From JBMNQS01 sp050944255 (GTDB lineage Bacteria; Bacillota; Clostridia; Christensenellales; Maliibacteriaceae), in NCBI GenBank assembly GCA_050944255.1, contig JBMNQS010000038.1, positions 1 through 20,566 on the forward strand: a stretch of DNA of 20,566 nucleotides. Direction: 5' to 3'. The notes beneath the pieces were generated by a model. It did no database searches and was not told the DNA's origin. It saw only the letters and a list, made by a program, of their open reading frames with translations. Numbering within the stretch: position 1 is the stretch's first letter; each line of letters begins with the position of its first letter. A program made the position numbers and the translations under genes. Shown piece after piece: positions 1 to 7,810 of the stretch.

Positions 1-1
1 T

Positions 2-1018
2 GAGAACGGCCGCATCGACCTGTCCCAGGCCGAGGGCGTCATGGACGCCGTGGCCGCCCAGGGCGAATTGGCCCAGAAGGCGGCGGTGCGGCAGATTTCC
101 GGGCAGCTTTCAAGGGCCGTGGCCGCCATGCAGCAGGACATGACGCTGCTGCTGGCCAAAATCGGCGCCACGGTGGACTATCCCGAGGAGGACCTGGAGG
201 ACGAGGCGAGAACCCAGTGCCGTCAGGCGCTGCAGAAGCACGAAAGTGAGCTTTCGCGGCTGCTGGACGGGGCAAACACCGCCAGGCGGGTCCGCGAAGG
301 CGTGCGGGTGGCCCTCTGGGGACGGCCCAACGTGGGCAAATCCTCACTCTTAAACGCGCTTTTGGGCGACGAGCGGGCCATCGTGACGCCCATCGCCGGC
401 ACCACACGCGACACGCTGGAGGAAACCCTGATCGTGGAGGGGCTGGTGCTGCGGCTCATCGATACGGCGGGGTTCCGGGAGGCCGGCGACGACATAGAGG
501 CCATCGGCGTGCGGCGGGCTAGGAAGGCGCTGGAAGAGGCAGACATGGCCCTTCTGGTGCTGGACGCTTCGCAGACGCTGGATGAACGGGACATACGGCA
601 GGCGGGCGAATTGCCCGGCAAACCGCTGCTGGTGGCGGTGAACAAGAGCGACCTGCCTGCGAAAATAAGCCTGGAACAGGTGCAAGAAGCATTTCCCGGC
701 GCCGTCGTCATGCCCATTTCGGCGCTGAGCGGGGACGGCATTGAAGCGCTGATGAAGCAGATGGTAAAAACCGCCCTGGGAACAGATGCGGCAGGCGCCT
801 CGGAGCACCTTTTGGGCAATCCGCGGCATATCGAAGCGCTCAAAGAGGCGCAAAGCGCCATGCTTTCGGGCATCGAGGCGGCCAAGGAGGCCATGCCGCC
901 GGACATACTGGCCATCGACATACGCGCGGCGTGGCGCGCGCTGGGCCGCATTACCGGCCAGACCTGCGACGAGGACGTCATCGACGCCATCTTCGAGCAT
1001 TTCTGCGTAGGCAAATAG
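2..1018 (+). CDS. mnmE: tRNA uridine-5-carboxymethylaminomethyl(34) GTPase MnmE (5' partial)
   Basis: MnmE is a cytosolic GTPase that works with MnmG to build the carboxymethylaminomethyl group on U34 of tRNAs reading two-fold degenerate codons. The reading frame is open from base 2 and begins ENGRIDLSQAEGVMD, a typical MnmE helical-domain segment, so the N-terminal formyl-THF-binding domain lies outside the window. The G domain shows G1 GRPNVGKSS (about bases 331-357), G2 GTTRDT, G3 DTAG, G4 NKSD and G5 SAL. The protein ends in FCVGK, the C-terminal C(I/V)GK motif whose cysteine is needed for modification. It lies 15 bases upstream of mnmG, as in most Firmicutes. Identification is firm; only the 5' truncation by the window edge is notable. 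Confidence 0.97.
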   Translation, partial: ENGRIDLSQAEGVMDAVAAQGELAQKAAVRQISGQLSRAVAAMQQDMTLLLAKIGATVDYPEEDLEDEARTQCRQALQKHESELSRLLDGANTARRVREGVRVALWGRPNVGKSSLLNALLGDERAIVTPIAGTTRDTLEETLIVEGLVLRLIDTAGFREAGDDIEAIGVRRARKALEEADMALLVLDASQTLDERDIRQAGELPGKPLLVAVNKSDLPAKISLEQVQEAFPGAVVMPISALSGDGIEALMKQMVKTALGTDAAGASEHLLGNPRHIEALKEAQSAMLSGIEAAKEAMPPDILAIDIRAAWRALGRITGQTCDEDVIDAIFEHFCVGK

Positions 1019-1033
1019 ATTTTGGGAGGGTTT

Positions 1034-2917
1034 ATGGCATACGATGCCGGACAATACGATATCGTGGTGATCGGGCTGGGGCACGCGGGATGCGAGGCGG
1101 CGCTGGCCGCCGCGCGCCTGGGGCAAAGGACGCTGGGGGCCTGCATTCAACTGGATTCCATCGCGCTGATGGCGTGCAACCCGGCCATAGGCGGCAGCGC
1201 CAAGGGCCATCTGGTGCGGGAGATCGACGCGCTGGGCGGAGAGATGGGTCTTGCGGCCGACGAGACGTGCATCCAGTTCAGGATGCTCAATACCGGAAAG
1301 GGGCCGGCGGTGCACTCGCTCCGGGCCCAGGCGGACAAGCGGCGCTACCAGCGGCGGATGCGTCGGGCGCTGGAAGGCGAGCCCCTGTGCGATATCCTGC
1401 AGGCGGAGATTGCCGAAATCCACGTGCGGGACGGCCGGGTGGAGGCGGTGGAGACCACCACCGGCGCCCGTTATGCGTGCAAATGCGTCGTGGTGGCTAC
1501 CGGCGTGTACTTAAAGGCCCGGACCATTGTGGGCGAGGTGGTCCTTGAAAGCGGGCCCAGCGGCCTGTTCCCCGCCGCGCAGCTTTCCAGGAGCCTTTCG
1601 AAGCTGGGCGTGCCGCTGATGCGCTTTAAGACCGGTACCCCGCCGCGGCTGGACGGACGGACCATCGATTATGAAAGGACGGCCCGTCAGGACGGAGATG
1701 TGCCCATCGTGCCCTTTTCCTTTATGACCGAGCGCATTCAGATGGAGCAGTTCCCCTGCTACCTCACCTACACCAACGAGCGCACCCACGACATCTTAAA
1801 AGAGAATATGCACCGATCTCCCCTCTATTCCGGCGTCATCGAAGGCACTGGCACCCGGTATTGCCCCTCTATCGAGGATAAAGTGGTGAAATTCCCGCAC
1901 AGGGACCGCCATCCTGTGTTTTTGGAGCCTGAGGGCGAAGATACGCACGAATACTATGCGCAGGGCATGTCCTCCTCCATGCCCGAGGAAGTGCAGTTCA
2001 TGGCGCTTCGCAGCATAGAGGGCCTTGAAAACGTACGGATGATGCGGACCGGCTACGCCATCGAGTATGACTGCATCAAGGCCGAAAAACTGGATCACAC
2101 CCTCCGGTACAAGGACATCGAAGGGCTCTACTTCGCCGGGCAGATCAACGGCACCTCCGGCTACGAGGAAGCGGCGGCCCAGGGCATCATAGCTGGCATC
2201 AACGCGGCGCTGCACATAAAGGGCGAGCCGCCCTTCGTGCTGGACAGGAGCGACGGGTACATCGGCGTGCTGCTGGACGACATCGTCACCAAGCAGTCGC
2301 CGGAGCCGTACCGGATGATGACGTCCCGGGCGGAATACCGGCTGATCCTTCGGCAGGACAACGCGGATCTTCGCCTGACGCCCAGGGCCCACGCCATAGG
2401 CTTGGCTTCCAAAGAGCGCTACGAGGCCGCCGCGCGCAAGCAGGAGCAGACGGAAGCGGCGCTGGAAGCGCTGGAGAAGGCGCGCTTCAAGCCGGCGGAG
2501 CTGGGGGAGCTCTACCGGAAATACGATCTGGGCAACGTACCCCAGGCGGGGGCTTCGGCCATGGACCTCTTGCGCCGCGGCGTGGGCTACGACGCGGTGC
2601 GGCAGCTAGCGGGCGCCCTCTCCCCCCTTGCGGACAATGTGCGCGAGCAGGTGGAGATACAGGTACGCTATGCGGGGTATATCCGGCGGCAGGAGGCGGA
2701 GATCAAACAGTTCAAGCGCATGGAAAACCGCCGGATTCCCAGGGATATCGACTATGACGTTATCGGTTCGCTGCGTCTGGAGGCACGGCAGAAGCTCTCG
2801 GCCATTCGTCCGGTCTCCGTGGGGCAGGCCCAGAGGATCAGCGGGGTTTCCCCCGCGGACATACAGGTGCTGCTGATCTATTTGAAGCGTGTGGCGGGAG
2901 AGGAAGGCCATGATTGA
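1034..2917 (+). CDS. mnmG: tRNA uridine-5-carboxymethylaminomethyl(34) synthesis enzyme MnmG
   Basis: MnmG (GidA) is the FAD-dependent partner of MnmE in U34 modification. The N-terminus carries the dinucleotide-binding motif VIGLGHAGCEAALAAARLG. Further family marks are CNPAIGGSAKGHLVREIDALGG, FKTGTPPR, the C-terminal FAD segment GLYFAGQINGTSGYEEAAAQG and TSRAEYRL. I chose ATG 1034 because GGGAGGG lies at 1024-1030 just before it; a TTG at 1022 in the same frame has no ribosome binding site. The product is 627 residues, normal for the family. The stop overlaps rsmG by 8 bases, which suggests translational coupling in an mnmE-mnmG-rsmG operon. Confidence 0.97.
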   Translation: MAYDAGQYDIVVIGLGHAGCEAALAAARLGQRTLGACIQLDSIALMACNPAIGGSAKGHLVREIDALGGEMGLAADETCIQFRMLNTGKGPAVHSLRAQADKRRYQRRMRRALEGEPLCDILQAEIAEIHVRDGRVEAVETTTGARYACKCVVVATGVYLKARTIVGEVVLESGPSGLFPAAQLSRSLSKLGVPLMRFKTGTPPRLDGRTIDYERTARQDGDVPIVPFSFMTERIQMEQFPCYLTYTNERTHDILKENMHRSPLYSGVIEGTGTRYCPSIEDKVVKFPHRDRHPVFLEPEGEDTHEYYAQGMSSSMPEEVQFMALRSIEGLENVRMMRTGYAIEYDCIKAEKLDHTLRYKDIEGLYFAGQINGTSGYEEAAAQGIIAGINAALHIKGEPPFVLDRSDGYIGVLLDDIVTKQSPEPYRMMTSRAEYRLILRQDNADLRLTPRAHAIGLASKERYEAAARKQEQTEAALEALEKARFKPAELGELYRKYDLGNVPQAGASAMDLLRRGVGYDAVRQLAGALSPLADNVREQVEIQVRYAGYIRRQEAEIKQFKRMENRRIPRDIDYDVIGSLRLEARQKLSAIRPVSVGQAQRISGVSPADIQVLLIYLKRVAGEEGHD

Positions 2918-3632
2918 CAAGCTGATAAAGGGCGCCCGGCAGATGGGCCTTGCGCTTGAGGAGCCCGCCGCCCGCAGGATGCAGGCCTACTGGCGGGCCG
3001 TGGAAGGCGCCGGATTCAATCTGACGGCGCTTAAAGGCGAGGATCAGGCCGTAAGGCTTCACTTTCTCGACAGCCTCTCCCCCCTTCTCTTTGATTTGAT
3101 CGGGCGGGGTGCCTCGGTGCTGGACGTGGGCACCGGCGGCGGGTTTCCGGCCGTGCCGCTGGCTGTTGCGCGGCCGGACATACGGGTGACGGCCATGGAC
3201 TCCGTGGGCAAGAAAATCCGGTTCATTGCCGAACATACGAAAGATTTGAGCATAAAAACCTTGCACGCCCGAGCCGAAGAGGCGGCCCACGGATCGCTTC
3301 GGGAAACCTTTGACGTGGTGGTGGCCCGAGCGGTGGCGCCGCTTCCCATACTACTGGAATACCTGCTGCCCTTTGCGAAAATCGGCGGCCTTATGGTGGC
3401 CTACAAGGGGCCTTCCGTACGGGAGGAAATGGCGCAGGGGGCTGCTGCCGCCCGCATTCTGGGCGCGGATGCGCCGAAAAGCCTCCCCTATGACCTGCCC
3501 GGCGATGAAAAAAATCATGTTTTGATCGTCACAACCAAACGCGATTCGACGCCGAAAACGTATCCCCGCGGACAAGGCAAGCCAAAATCCGCGCCGTTGG
3601 GATCGGGCGGGAAGCGGCAGCCTGTCGAATAA
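2910..3632 (+). CDS. rsmG: 16S rRNA (guanine(527)-N7)-methyltransferase RsmG
   Basis: RsmG (GidB) uses S-adenosylmethionine to methylate N7 of G527 in the 530 loop of 16S rRNA; loss gives low-level streptomycin resistance in several bacteria. The 240-residue product has the SAM-binding loop VLDVGTGGGFPAVPLA at residues 70-85, an acidic residue after strand 2 (TAMDS), and the later VARAVAPL segment typical of the family. It keeps the C-terminal basic TPKTYPRGQGKP tail. The chosen ATG 2910 follows AGGAAGG and overlaps the end of mnmG; an in-frame GTG at 2889 lies inside mnmG and lacks a good ribosome binding site. It is the last gene of the operon before the terminator at 3668-3720. Confidence 0.95.
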   Translation: MIDKLIKGARQMGLALEEPAARRMQAYWRAVEGAGFNLTALKGEDQAVRLHFLDSLSPLLFDLIGRGASVLDVGTGGGFPAVPLAVARPDIRVTAMDSVGKKIRFIAEHTKDLSIKTLHARAEEAAHGSLRETFDVVVARAVAPLPILLEYLLPFAKIGGLMVAYKGPSVREEMAQGAAAARILGADAPKSLPYDLPGDEKNHVLIVTTKRDSTPKTYPRGQGKPKSAPLGSGGKRQPVE

Positions 3633-3667
3633 AGGACACATCCAGGCGGATAAAAGCGAATATGGGC

Positions 3668-3720
3668 GGGCCCGGGCGCGGATCGTGACGAACGATTTTG
3701 CCCCCGGGTCCCTTTGTTTT
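3668..3720 (+). terminator. Rho-independent terminator of the mnmE-mnmG-rsmG operon
   Basis: GGGCCCGGG (3668-3676) pairs with CCCGGG plus CCC (3703-3712) with one bulged T, and TTTGTTTT follows. The large loop contains its own small stem, ATCGT (3682-3686) with ACGAT (3692-3696). The T-rich end overlaps the putative -35 of noc. Confidence 0.7.
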
Positions 3721-3741
3721 GCCATTTCCCGCGGTTATAAT
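3714..3741 (+). promoter_or_regulatory. Promoter of noc
   Basis: A perfect -10 TATAAT lies at 3736-3741, with a weaker -35 TTGTTT at 3714-3719 and a 16-bp spacer. It is placed 31 bases before the noc start codon and directly after the preceding terminator, so noc is probably transcribed separately. Confidence 0.6.
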
Positions 3742-3772
3742 GATATAGACACTATTCAAGGGGGGAAATATC

Positions 3773-4594
3773 GTGGGCATTCGTTCTGCGCGCGCCGAAG
3801 CCAATTTATCCGTGGTACGCAATATCCCCATAGAGGGTATCGTATCCAGCCCGAACCAGCCGAGAAAACACTTTGTGGACCAGGCGATGGACGAATTGGC
3901 GGCGTCCATGGAGCAGGTGGGGCTGCTGCAGCCCATTACCGTGCGGACTACGGGCAACCGCAAATACGAGCTGATCGCGGGGGAAAGGCGGCTGCGGGCC
4001 GCGGAGCGCCTGGGCTGGACGCACATACACGCACTGGTGGTGGACGCCACCCCCACCCACGCGGCCCTGATGACGGTCATCGAGAACCTGCAGCGGGAAA
4101 ACCTGCATTTCTTTGAGGAGGCGCAGGGGTATCTGGTACTGATCAACGAACACGGCATGACCCAGGAACAGGTGGCAAGACGCGTGGGCAAGCGGCAGTC
4201 CACCGTGGCCAACAAGCTGCGCCTGCTTCGGATTTCGGCGCCGCTGCGGGAGATGATCATCCGCTCCAGCCTCACCGAGCGGCACGTCCGGTCCGTTCTG
4301 AGGCTGCCGGATGAGGCGTCGCAGGCGGCCATATTGAAGCGGGCTTCGGACAACGGCTGGACGGTCCGCCAGTGCGAGCAGGCGGTGGAACAGAGGCTTA
4401 AAGAGATTGCCGTGCCGCTGCCCCAGGTGCCGGGCCAGAAGATCAAGGGCCTTCTGCGGGACAGCCGCATATTCGTCAATGCGGTGATTGCCACGGTGGA
4501 TGAGATCAGAAAGGCTGGCATACCGGTGCAGATAACCCGCAAAGAGGACTCGGACAGTATCGTACTCGAAATTCGGTTTCCCCGGTCAGGATAG
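3773..4594 (+). CDS. noc: Nucleoid occlusion protein Noc, ParB-family CTPase
   Basis: This ParB paralogue sits where Bacillus places noc, between rsmG and soj/parA. Noc binds many chromosomal sites, spreads as a CTP-dependent clamp, associates with membrane and blocks FtsZ assembly over the nucleoid. The 273-residue product shows the N-terminal PNQPRKHF box (28-35), the CTP-binding GERR motif (70-73), ENLQRENL (104-111) and a helix-turn-helix at about 128-150 (MTQEQVARRVGKRQSTVANK). GTG 3773 is preceded by a strong AAGGGGGGAA. It lacks the RGLGRGL-type N-terminal peptide by which ParB stimulates ParA, which the downstream ParB has; this favours Noc over a second ParB. Its short N-terminus, GIRSARAEANLSVVRN, may serve in membrane binding, but that is inference. 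Confidence 0.85.
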   Translation: MGIRSARAEANLSVVRNIPIEGIVSSPNQPRKHFVDQAMDELAASMEQVGLLQPITVRTTGNRKYELIAGERRLRAAERLGWTHIHALVVDATPTHAALMTVIENLQRENLHFFEEAQGYLVLINEHGMTQEQVARRVGKRQSTVANKLRLLRISAPLREMIIRSSLTERHVRSVLRLPDEASQAAILKRASDNGWTVRQCEQAVEQRLKEIAVPLPQVPGQKIKGLLRDSRIFVNAVIATVDEIRKAGIPVQITRKEDSDSIVLEIRFPRSG

Positions 4595-4599
4595 GGGAG

Positions 4600-4615
4600 T
4601 GTTTCACGTGAAACC
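4600..4615. promoter_or_regulatory. parS centromere site 1
   Basis: TGTTTCACGTGAAACC matches the Firmicutes parS consensus TGTTTCACGTGAAACA at 15 of 16 positions. It lies 5 bases after the noc stop codon and should load ParB. Confidence 0.93.
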
Positions 4616-4641
4616 TTGAGGGCATGAGGGCGCATCTTGAG

Positions 4642-4657
4642 TGTTTCACGTGAAACA
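4642..4657. promoter_or_regulatory. parS centromere site 2 (perfect)
   Basis: TGTTTCACGTGAAACA is a perfect 16-bp parS palindrome, 42 bp (four helical turns) from site 1. It lies between noc and parA, the usual origin-proximal position. Confidence 0.96.
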
Positions 4658-4682
4658 TCCGGGGAAACCGTGCTCCTTATTG

Positions 4683-4722
4683 AAGCAGACCCAGCGGCTA
4701 CGGCCGCCAGGTCTGCTTTTTT
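4683..4722 (+). terminator. Rho-independent terminator after noc/parS
   Basis: GCAGACC (4685-4691) pairs with GGTCTGC (4710-4716); an inner stem GCGGC/GCCGC closes on a TACG loop, a UNCG-type tetraloop with C-G closure. Six T residues follow (4717-4722). It separates noc from the parA promoter. Confidence 0.9.
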
Positions 4723-4770
4723 GTGGGAACAAAGCCTCCGCAACGCGCCGTCGGCGGCCTCATTTTGCGT

Positions 4771-4799
4771 TAGACACGCCTGCGGGATTGATGTATAAT
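4771..4799 (+). promoter_or_regulatory. Promoter of parA-parB
   Basis: -35 TAGACA (4771-4776), 17-bp spacer and perfect -10 TATAAT (4794-4799). The start point would be near 4806, giving a leader of about 22 bases before the parA GTG. Confidence 0.85.
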
Positions 4800-4828
4800 A
4801 GGTCTAGCAAATCGAAGGAGGCAAATGC

Positions 4829-5602
4829 GTGGTTATCGTGGCGATTGCCAACCAGAAAGGCGGCGTGGGCAAGACCACCACCGCCATCAATTTAAGCGCT
4901 TGCGTGGCCCAGAGCGGATACCGCACACTGGCCATTGATATCGATCCCCAGGGGAATATGACCAGCGGCCTGGGCGTGGGAAAAAGCGCCGAAAGGCCCT
5001 CCATCTACGATGTACTGATCAATGAAACGTCCATTTCCCAAGCGGTCTGCCCGACGCCCATGGAGCATCTGTTCCTGGTGCCCGCCAATATCGCGCTGGC
5101 CGGCGCGGAAGTGGAGCTGGTGTCGGTGATGGCCCGGGAATACGTGCTGCAAAAGGCATTGGAGACCATACGGGACGAGTACGACTTCGTGTTCATCGAC
5201 TGCCCGCCGTCGCTGGGCCTCCTGACGCTGAACGCGCTGACGGCGGCGGACAAGCTGCTGGTACCCATACAGTGCGAGTTTTTCGCGCTGGAGGGGCTGA
5301 CGCAATTGATGAGCACCGTGGCGCTGGTGCGCCGGCACCTCAACGACGCGCTGGAGGTAGAGGGGGTCGTCATGACCATGTTTGATTCCAGGACAAACCT
5401 GTCCCAGCAGGTGGTGGAGGAGGTCAAGCGGTTTTTTCCCAACCGGGTCTACAGCTCCTTTATACCCAGGAATATCAGACTTGCCGAGGCGCCCAGCTTC
5501 GGGCTGCCGGTGGTGATGTACGACAGGGCCTGCACCGGCGCGGCGGCGTACGCGTCGCTGGCGCAGGAGTTTATTCTGGCCAGTATGGAAGGGGAGAAGT
5601 GA
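4829..5602 (+). CDS. parA: Chromosome partitioning ATPase ParA (Soj)
   Basis: ParA/Soj is a deviant Walker ATPase that forms DNA-bound sandwich dimers and drives segregation of ParB-parS complexes; in Bacillus, Soj also controls DnaA. The 257-residue product has the deviant Walker A KGGVGKTT (10-17), the A' segment DIDPQGN (37-43) and Walker B FVFIDCPPS (120-128). These are the hallmarks of chromosomal ParA without the N-terminal DNA-binding extension of plasmid types. GTG 4829 is chosen because AAGGAGG (4815-4821) lies 7 bases upstream; the ATG at 4825 is out of frame. The parB start codon follows one base after the stop, so the two genes form an operon. Confidence 0.95.
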   Translation: MVIVAIANQKGGVGKTTTAINLSACVAQSGYRTLAIDIDPQGNMTSGLGVGKSAERPSIYDVLINETSISQAVCPTPMEHLFLVPANIALAGAEVELVSVMAREYVLQKALETIRDEYDFVFIDCPPSLGLLTLNALTAADKLLVPIQCEFFALEGLTQLMSTVALVRRHLNDALEVEGVVMTMFDSRTNLSQQVVEEVKRFFPNRVYSSFIPRNIRLAEAPSFGLPVVMYDRACTGAAAYASLAQEFILASMEGEK

Positions 5603-5603
5603 T

Positions 5604-6464
5604 ATGCAGAAAAGAGGACTGGGCAGAGGGCTGGGCGCCCTGATCGGCGATGAAAAGCTGCAGCCGGCGCCGCCGTCGGCGCAGCCCCGGGAAATCGGCA
5701 TCAACCGCCTTGATCCCAATACCTCGCAGCCCAGAAGGCGCTTTGACGAACAGGCGCTGGAGACTCTGGCCGAATCCATCCGCGAGCACGGCGTGGTGCA
5801 GCCCATCGTGGTGCGGCAAAGCGGGGACAGGTTCACCATCATCGCCGGGGAGCGCAGGTGGCGGGCCGCAAGGCTGGCGGGCCTCTCCACGGTGCCCGTG
5901 GTCCTTCGGGAAGCCGACGAGCGCTCCATGATGGAGTTGGCGCTGGTGGAGAATATACAGCGGCAGGACCTGAACCCTATGGAGGAAGCGGGGGCGGTGA
6001 ACGCGCTGATCCAGGAGTACGGGCTGACCCAGGCGGAGGTGGCGCGGCGCATCGGCAGAAGCCGCTCCGCCGTGACGAATTTGCTTCGCTTGCGGACGCT
6101 GGCGCCGCAGGTACAGCAGATGCTCCGGGAGGAGCTTTTGACCGAGGGACAGGCCCGGCCGCTGGCGGTGCTGCCCTTTGACACGCAGGAAAAGCTGGCC
6201 CGGGAGATCGTCAAAAACGGCCTGAGCGCCAGGACGGCGGAGCAGCTGGCCGCCGGCGCGCAGCAGAAAAGCGAGAAGCGGCGCGCAGAGGCGACTCCCG
6301 TGCCGGAGATCACCATGCTGGAGGACACCATACGCAACGCCATGGGGGTGAAGGTGACAGTTCGTGGCAATTTGTCACGAGGCAGCATCACCCTTTCCTA
6401 CCAGAGCCGGGAGGACCTGGAGCGGATTTATGAAGGATTCAATCAGTTGAACGGGGAAAATTAA
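5604..6464 (+). CDS. parB: Chromosome partitioning protein ParB (Spo0J)
   Basis: ParB is the parS-specific CTP-dependent DNA clamp that spreads from parS, recruits SMC and stimulates ParA. The 286-residue product starts KRGLGRGLGAL, the ParA-activating N-terminal peptide. It then has NTSQPRRRFD, the CTP-binding AGERRWRAAR (81-90), ENIQRQDLNPMEEA (116-129) and the parS-reading helix-turn-helix at about 141-163 (LTQAEVARRIGRSRSAVTNLL). The C-terminal dimerisation part follows a variable linker. GGGGAGAAG precedes the ATG, one base after parA. Its targets are probably the two parS sites 1 kb upstream. No strong terminator follows: the stem CCTCCGGC/GCCGGGG at about 6470-6493 lacks a T tract. Confidence 0.95.
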   Translation: MQKRGLGRGLGALIGDEKLQPAPPSAQPREIGINRLDPNTSQPRRRFDEQALETLAESIREHGVVQPIVVRQSGDRFTIIAGERRWRAARLAGLSTVPVVLREADERSMMELALVENIQRQDLNPMEEAGAVNALIQEYGLTQAEVARRIGRSRSAVTNLLRLRTLAPQVQQMLREELLTEGQARPLAVLPFDTQEKLAREIVKNGLSARTAEQLAAGAQQKSEKRRAEATPVPEITMLEDTIRNAMGVKVTVRGNLSRGSITLSYQSREDLERIYEGFNQLNGEN

Positions 6465-6520
6465 ACCACAGGCCCTCCGGCTATGGCGCCGGGGCGGCGG
6501 CGTTCCGATTCAATTGAAGG

Positions 6521-6979
6521 CTATCCGGCGGAGTCGCCGTTCATGATCTGCCTGATCCAGACCTTTACCAAGGACCGTCCGGCGGGCCTTTGCCAGTCTC
6601 TTTCAATGGCCGCATGGCAGGCCTTGCCCAATACCTTCCTCGAATGGTGGCAAAACCGGCACTCCAGGGGCATGAGGCCCGTATTGTGCAGTTCGCAGAG
6701 CCCCTCTGAAAGAAAGCAGCAACCGCGCGATGCGAAGTGCTGCAGCGCGAAATTCCTTTCGCAGCCCTTAAAGGCGGGCGACAGTACGCCGAAAGTGAGA
6801 TCGGGCGATATTTCAAGCATCATGCGGCCGCCGTATCCGGCGCCCATGGCCTTGGCGGCCTCTTCAACGGTCCACCAGCCCGGGCGGATGCAGTAGGACC
6901 TGCACACCTGGCAGCTGCACGGCTCCGACGGCGGATACTTTTCCTTCAGGGATCTATGTTGCCTCTTTCTTTTCATCAC
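6521..6979 (-). CDS. Small cysteine-rich protein, possible Zn/Fe-chelating (YkgJ-like)
   Basis: A 152-residue protein with ten cysteines in two groups: CSCQVCRSYC at residues 21-30, followed by RPGWWTVEEA, and a second group spread over GCERNF, GCCFLSEGLCELH and PLECRFCHH. The spacing of the second group resembles the YkgJ/CxxCxxCC family of putative zinc- or iron-chelating proteins (a C-P-F-L-like segment, then C-x-I/L-H, then RPLECR). This family has no established reaction. It has no signal peptide or membrane segment, so it is probably cytosolic. ATG 6979 (or 6976) overlaps the end of the TetR gene by 26 bases with no strong ribosome binding site, suggesting translational coupling to the regulator. 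The family link is moderate; a redox or metal role is inference. Confidence 0.75.
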   Translation of the reverse strand: MMKRKRQHRSLKEKYPPSEPCSCQVCRSYCIRPGWWTVEEAAKAMGAGYGGRMMLEISPDLTFGVLSPAFKGCERNFALQHFASRGCCFLSEGLCELHNTGLMPLECRFCHHSRKVLGKACHAAIERDWQRPAGRSLVKVWIRQIMNGDSAG

Positions 6980-7625
6980 TGACGCCGTCTTTCATAAGCC
7001 CGCAGAAGAAATGCAGTGTTTTGATCATATAACCCACCACGGCGTGCACGTCCGCAAGGCCGTACTGCGCCATGATATATTCCTTTGTGAGAGCGATGGA
7101 TATATAGTTGTACTGCTGCGCGAAGGTGCGCGCGTCAACCGGTTTGATCATTTTTCTCCCGATCATTTTACGGATAAGGCGCTCGTAGTAATCCGCGGGT
7201 TCATGCACGATATATTTGTAATACATGTCGGCGGCGCGCGGGTTTCTGAATTTCTCATAGTGGATGATCATGGCCGTGTTTGAAAGCGTCCCGTTGACGC
7301 TTTTTCCCACGTGAAAAAGAATGCTTTTAAAGACTTCCTCCGGCTCCATCAGCAGGAGCATTTGATCGATTTCTTCATCGGACGGCCTTGTCCCGGGAAC
7401 CGTTTGGATGAACTCATTAAAGAGCGTTTCAACAATAGCGGATTTGCTTTTGAAATGGTTGTACAAGGAGCTTTCCTTGATGCCGGCTTTTTCTGCAATT
7501 TCGCGCACCGAAACGGCGTCATACCCGTTTCGGGCGAACAGATCGGCGGCGGTGTCTAAAATCCGGCGCGTTGTTTCCAACCCTCTTTTACGCTTTTGAA
7601 TGCCCTTTTGGGGAAACTTATCCAT
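6954..7625 (-). CDS. TetR/AcrR-family transcriptional regulator
   Basis: A 223-residue one-component repressor. The N-terminal domain has ILDTAADLFARNGYDAVSVREIAEKAGIKESSLYNHFKSK, written here in parts: helix 1 at residues 22-33, the helix-turn-helix at about 38-58 with the near-invariant SLYNHFKSK. The C-terminal ligand-binding half (about 75-223) is rich in aromatic residues but gives no clue to the ligand. ATG 7625 is chosen because AAGGAGAG (7633-7640) lies 7 bases upstream; an in-frame ATG at 7676 lies within the promoter. It is followed by the overlapping cysteine-rich gene. No transporter is adjacent, so the target may be its own operon. Confidence 0.92.
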   Translation of the reverse strand: MDKFPQKGIQKRKRGLETTRRILDTAADLFARNGYDAVSVREIAEKAGIKESSLYNHFKSKSAIVETLFNEFIQTVPGTRPSDEEIDQMLLLMEPEEVFKSILFHVGKSVNGTLSNTAMIIHYEKFRNPRAADMYYKYIVHEPADYYERLIRKMIGRKMIKPVDARTFAQQYNYISIALTKEYIMAQYGLADVHAVVGYMIKTLHFFCGLMKDGVSDEKKEAT

Positions 7626-7647
7626 GGATTCACTCTCCTTTGATGCC

Positions 7648-7676
7648 ATTATACTATCGTATACTAGTTTTTTCAA
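7648..7676 (-). promoter_or_regulatory. Promoter and possible operator of the TetR operon
   Basis: On the minus strand, -35 TTGAAA (7671-7676), a 17-bp spacer and perfect -10 TATAAT (7648-7653). The direct repeat TAGTATA occurs twice, 10 bp apart, across the spacer and -10, a natural place for autoregulation. The leader would be about 16 bases. Confidence 0.8.
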
Positions 7677-7788
7677 GAATAAAAATAACGATGGATTGCC
7701 TGTATGTGCCGGATACCGCTCAATATTAAAGAAAAAGGCATTGGGCCGCCGCTTCCTCGCGCGCAGCGCACGTCAACCCGCAATAAAA

Positions 7789-7810
7789 AAACCGGCGATG
7801 CCGCCGGTTT
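7789..7810 (-). terminator. Terminator hairpin of the cvpA operon, distal copy with T tract
   Basis: AAACCGGCG (7789-7797) pairs perfectly with CGCCGGTTT (7802-7810) around a 4-base loop. Read on the minus strand it is followed by a run of T (plus-strand A run 7785-7791). The same stem recurs at 8088-8109. Confidence 0.8.

Noticed and set aside
3724..3737. Possible Noc-binding site ATTTCCCGCGGTTA in the noc promoter
   Set aside because: Only the left half matches ATTTCCCGGGAAAT; the right half fails, so it is not a palindrome.
4641..4895. Plus-strand open frame starting MFHVKHPGK
   Set aside because: Its start is the parS palindrome itself, it runs through a terminator, a promoter and the start of parA, and its composition is not protein-like.
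6470..6493. Hairpin CCTCCGGC/GCCGGGG after parB
   Set aside because: No T tract follows on the plus strand and only a weak one on the minus strand, so I do not call it a terminator.
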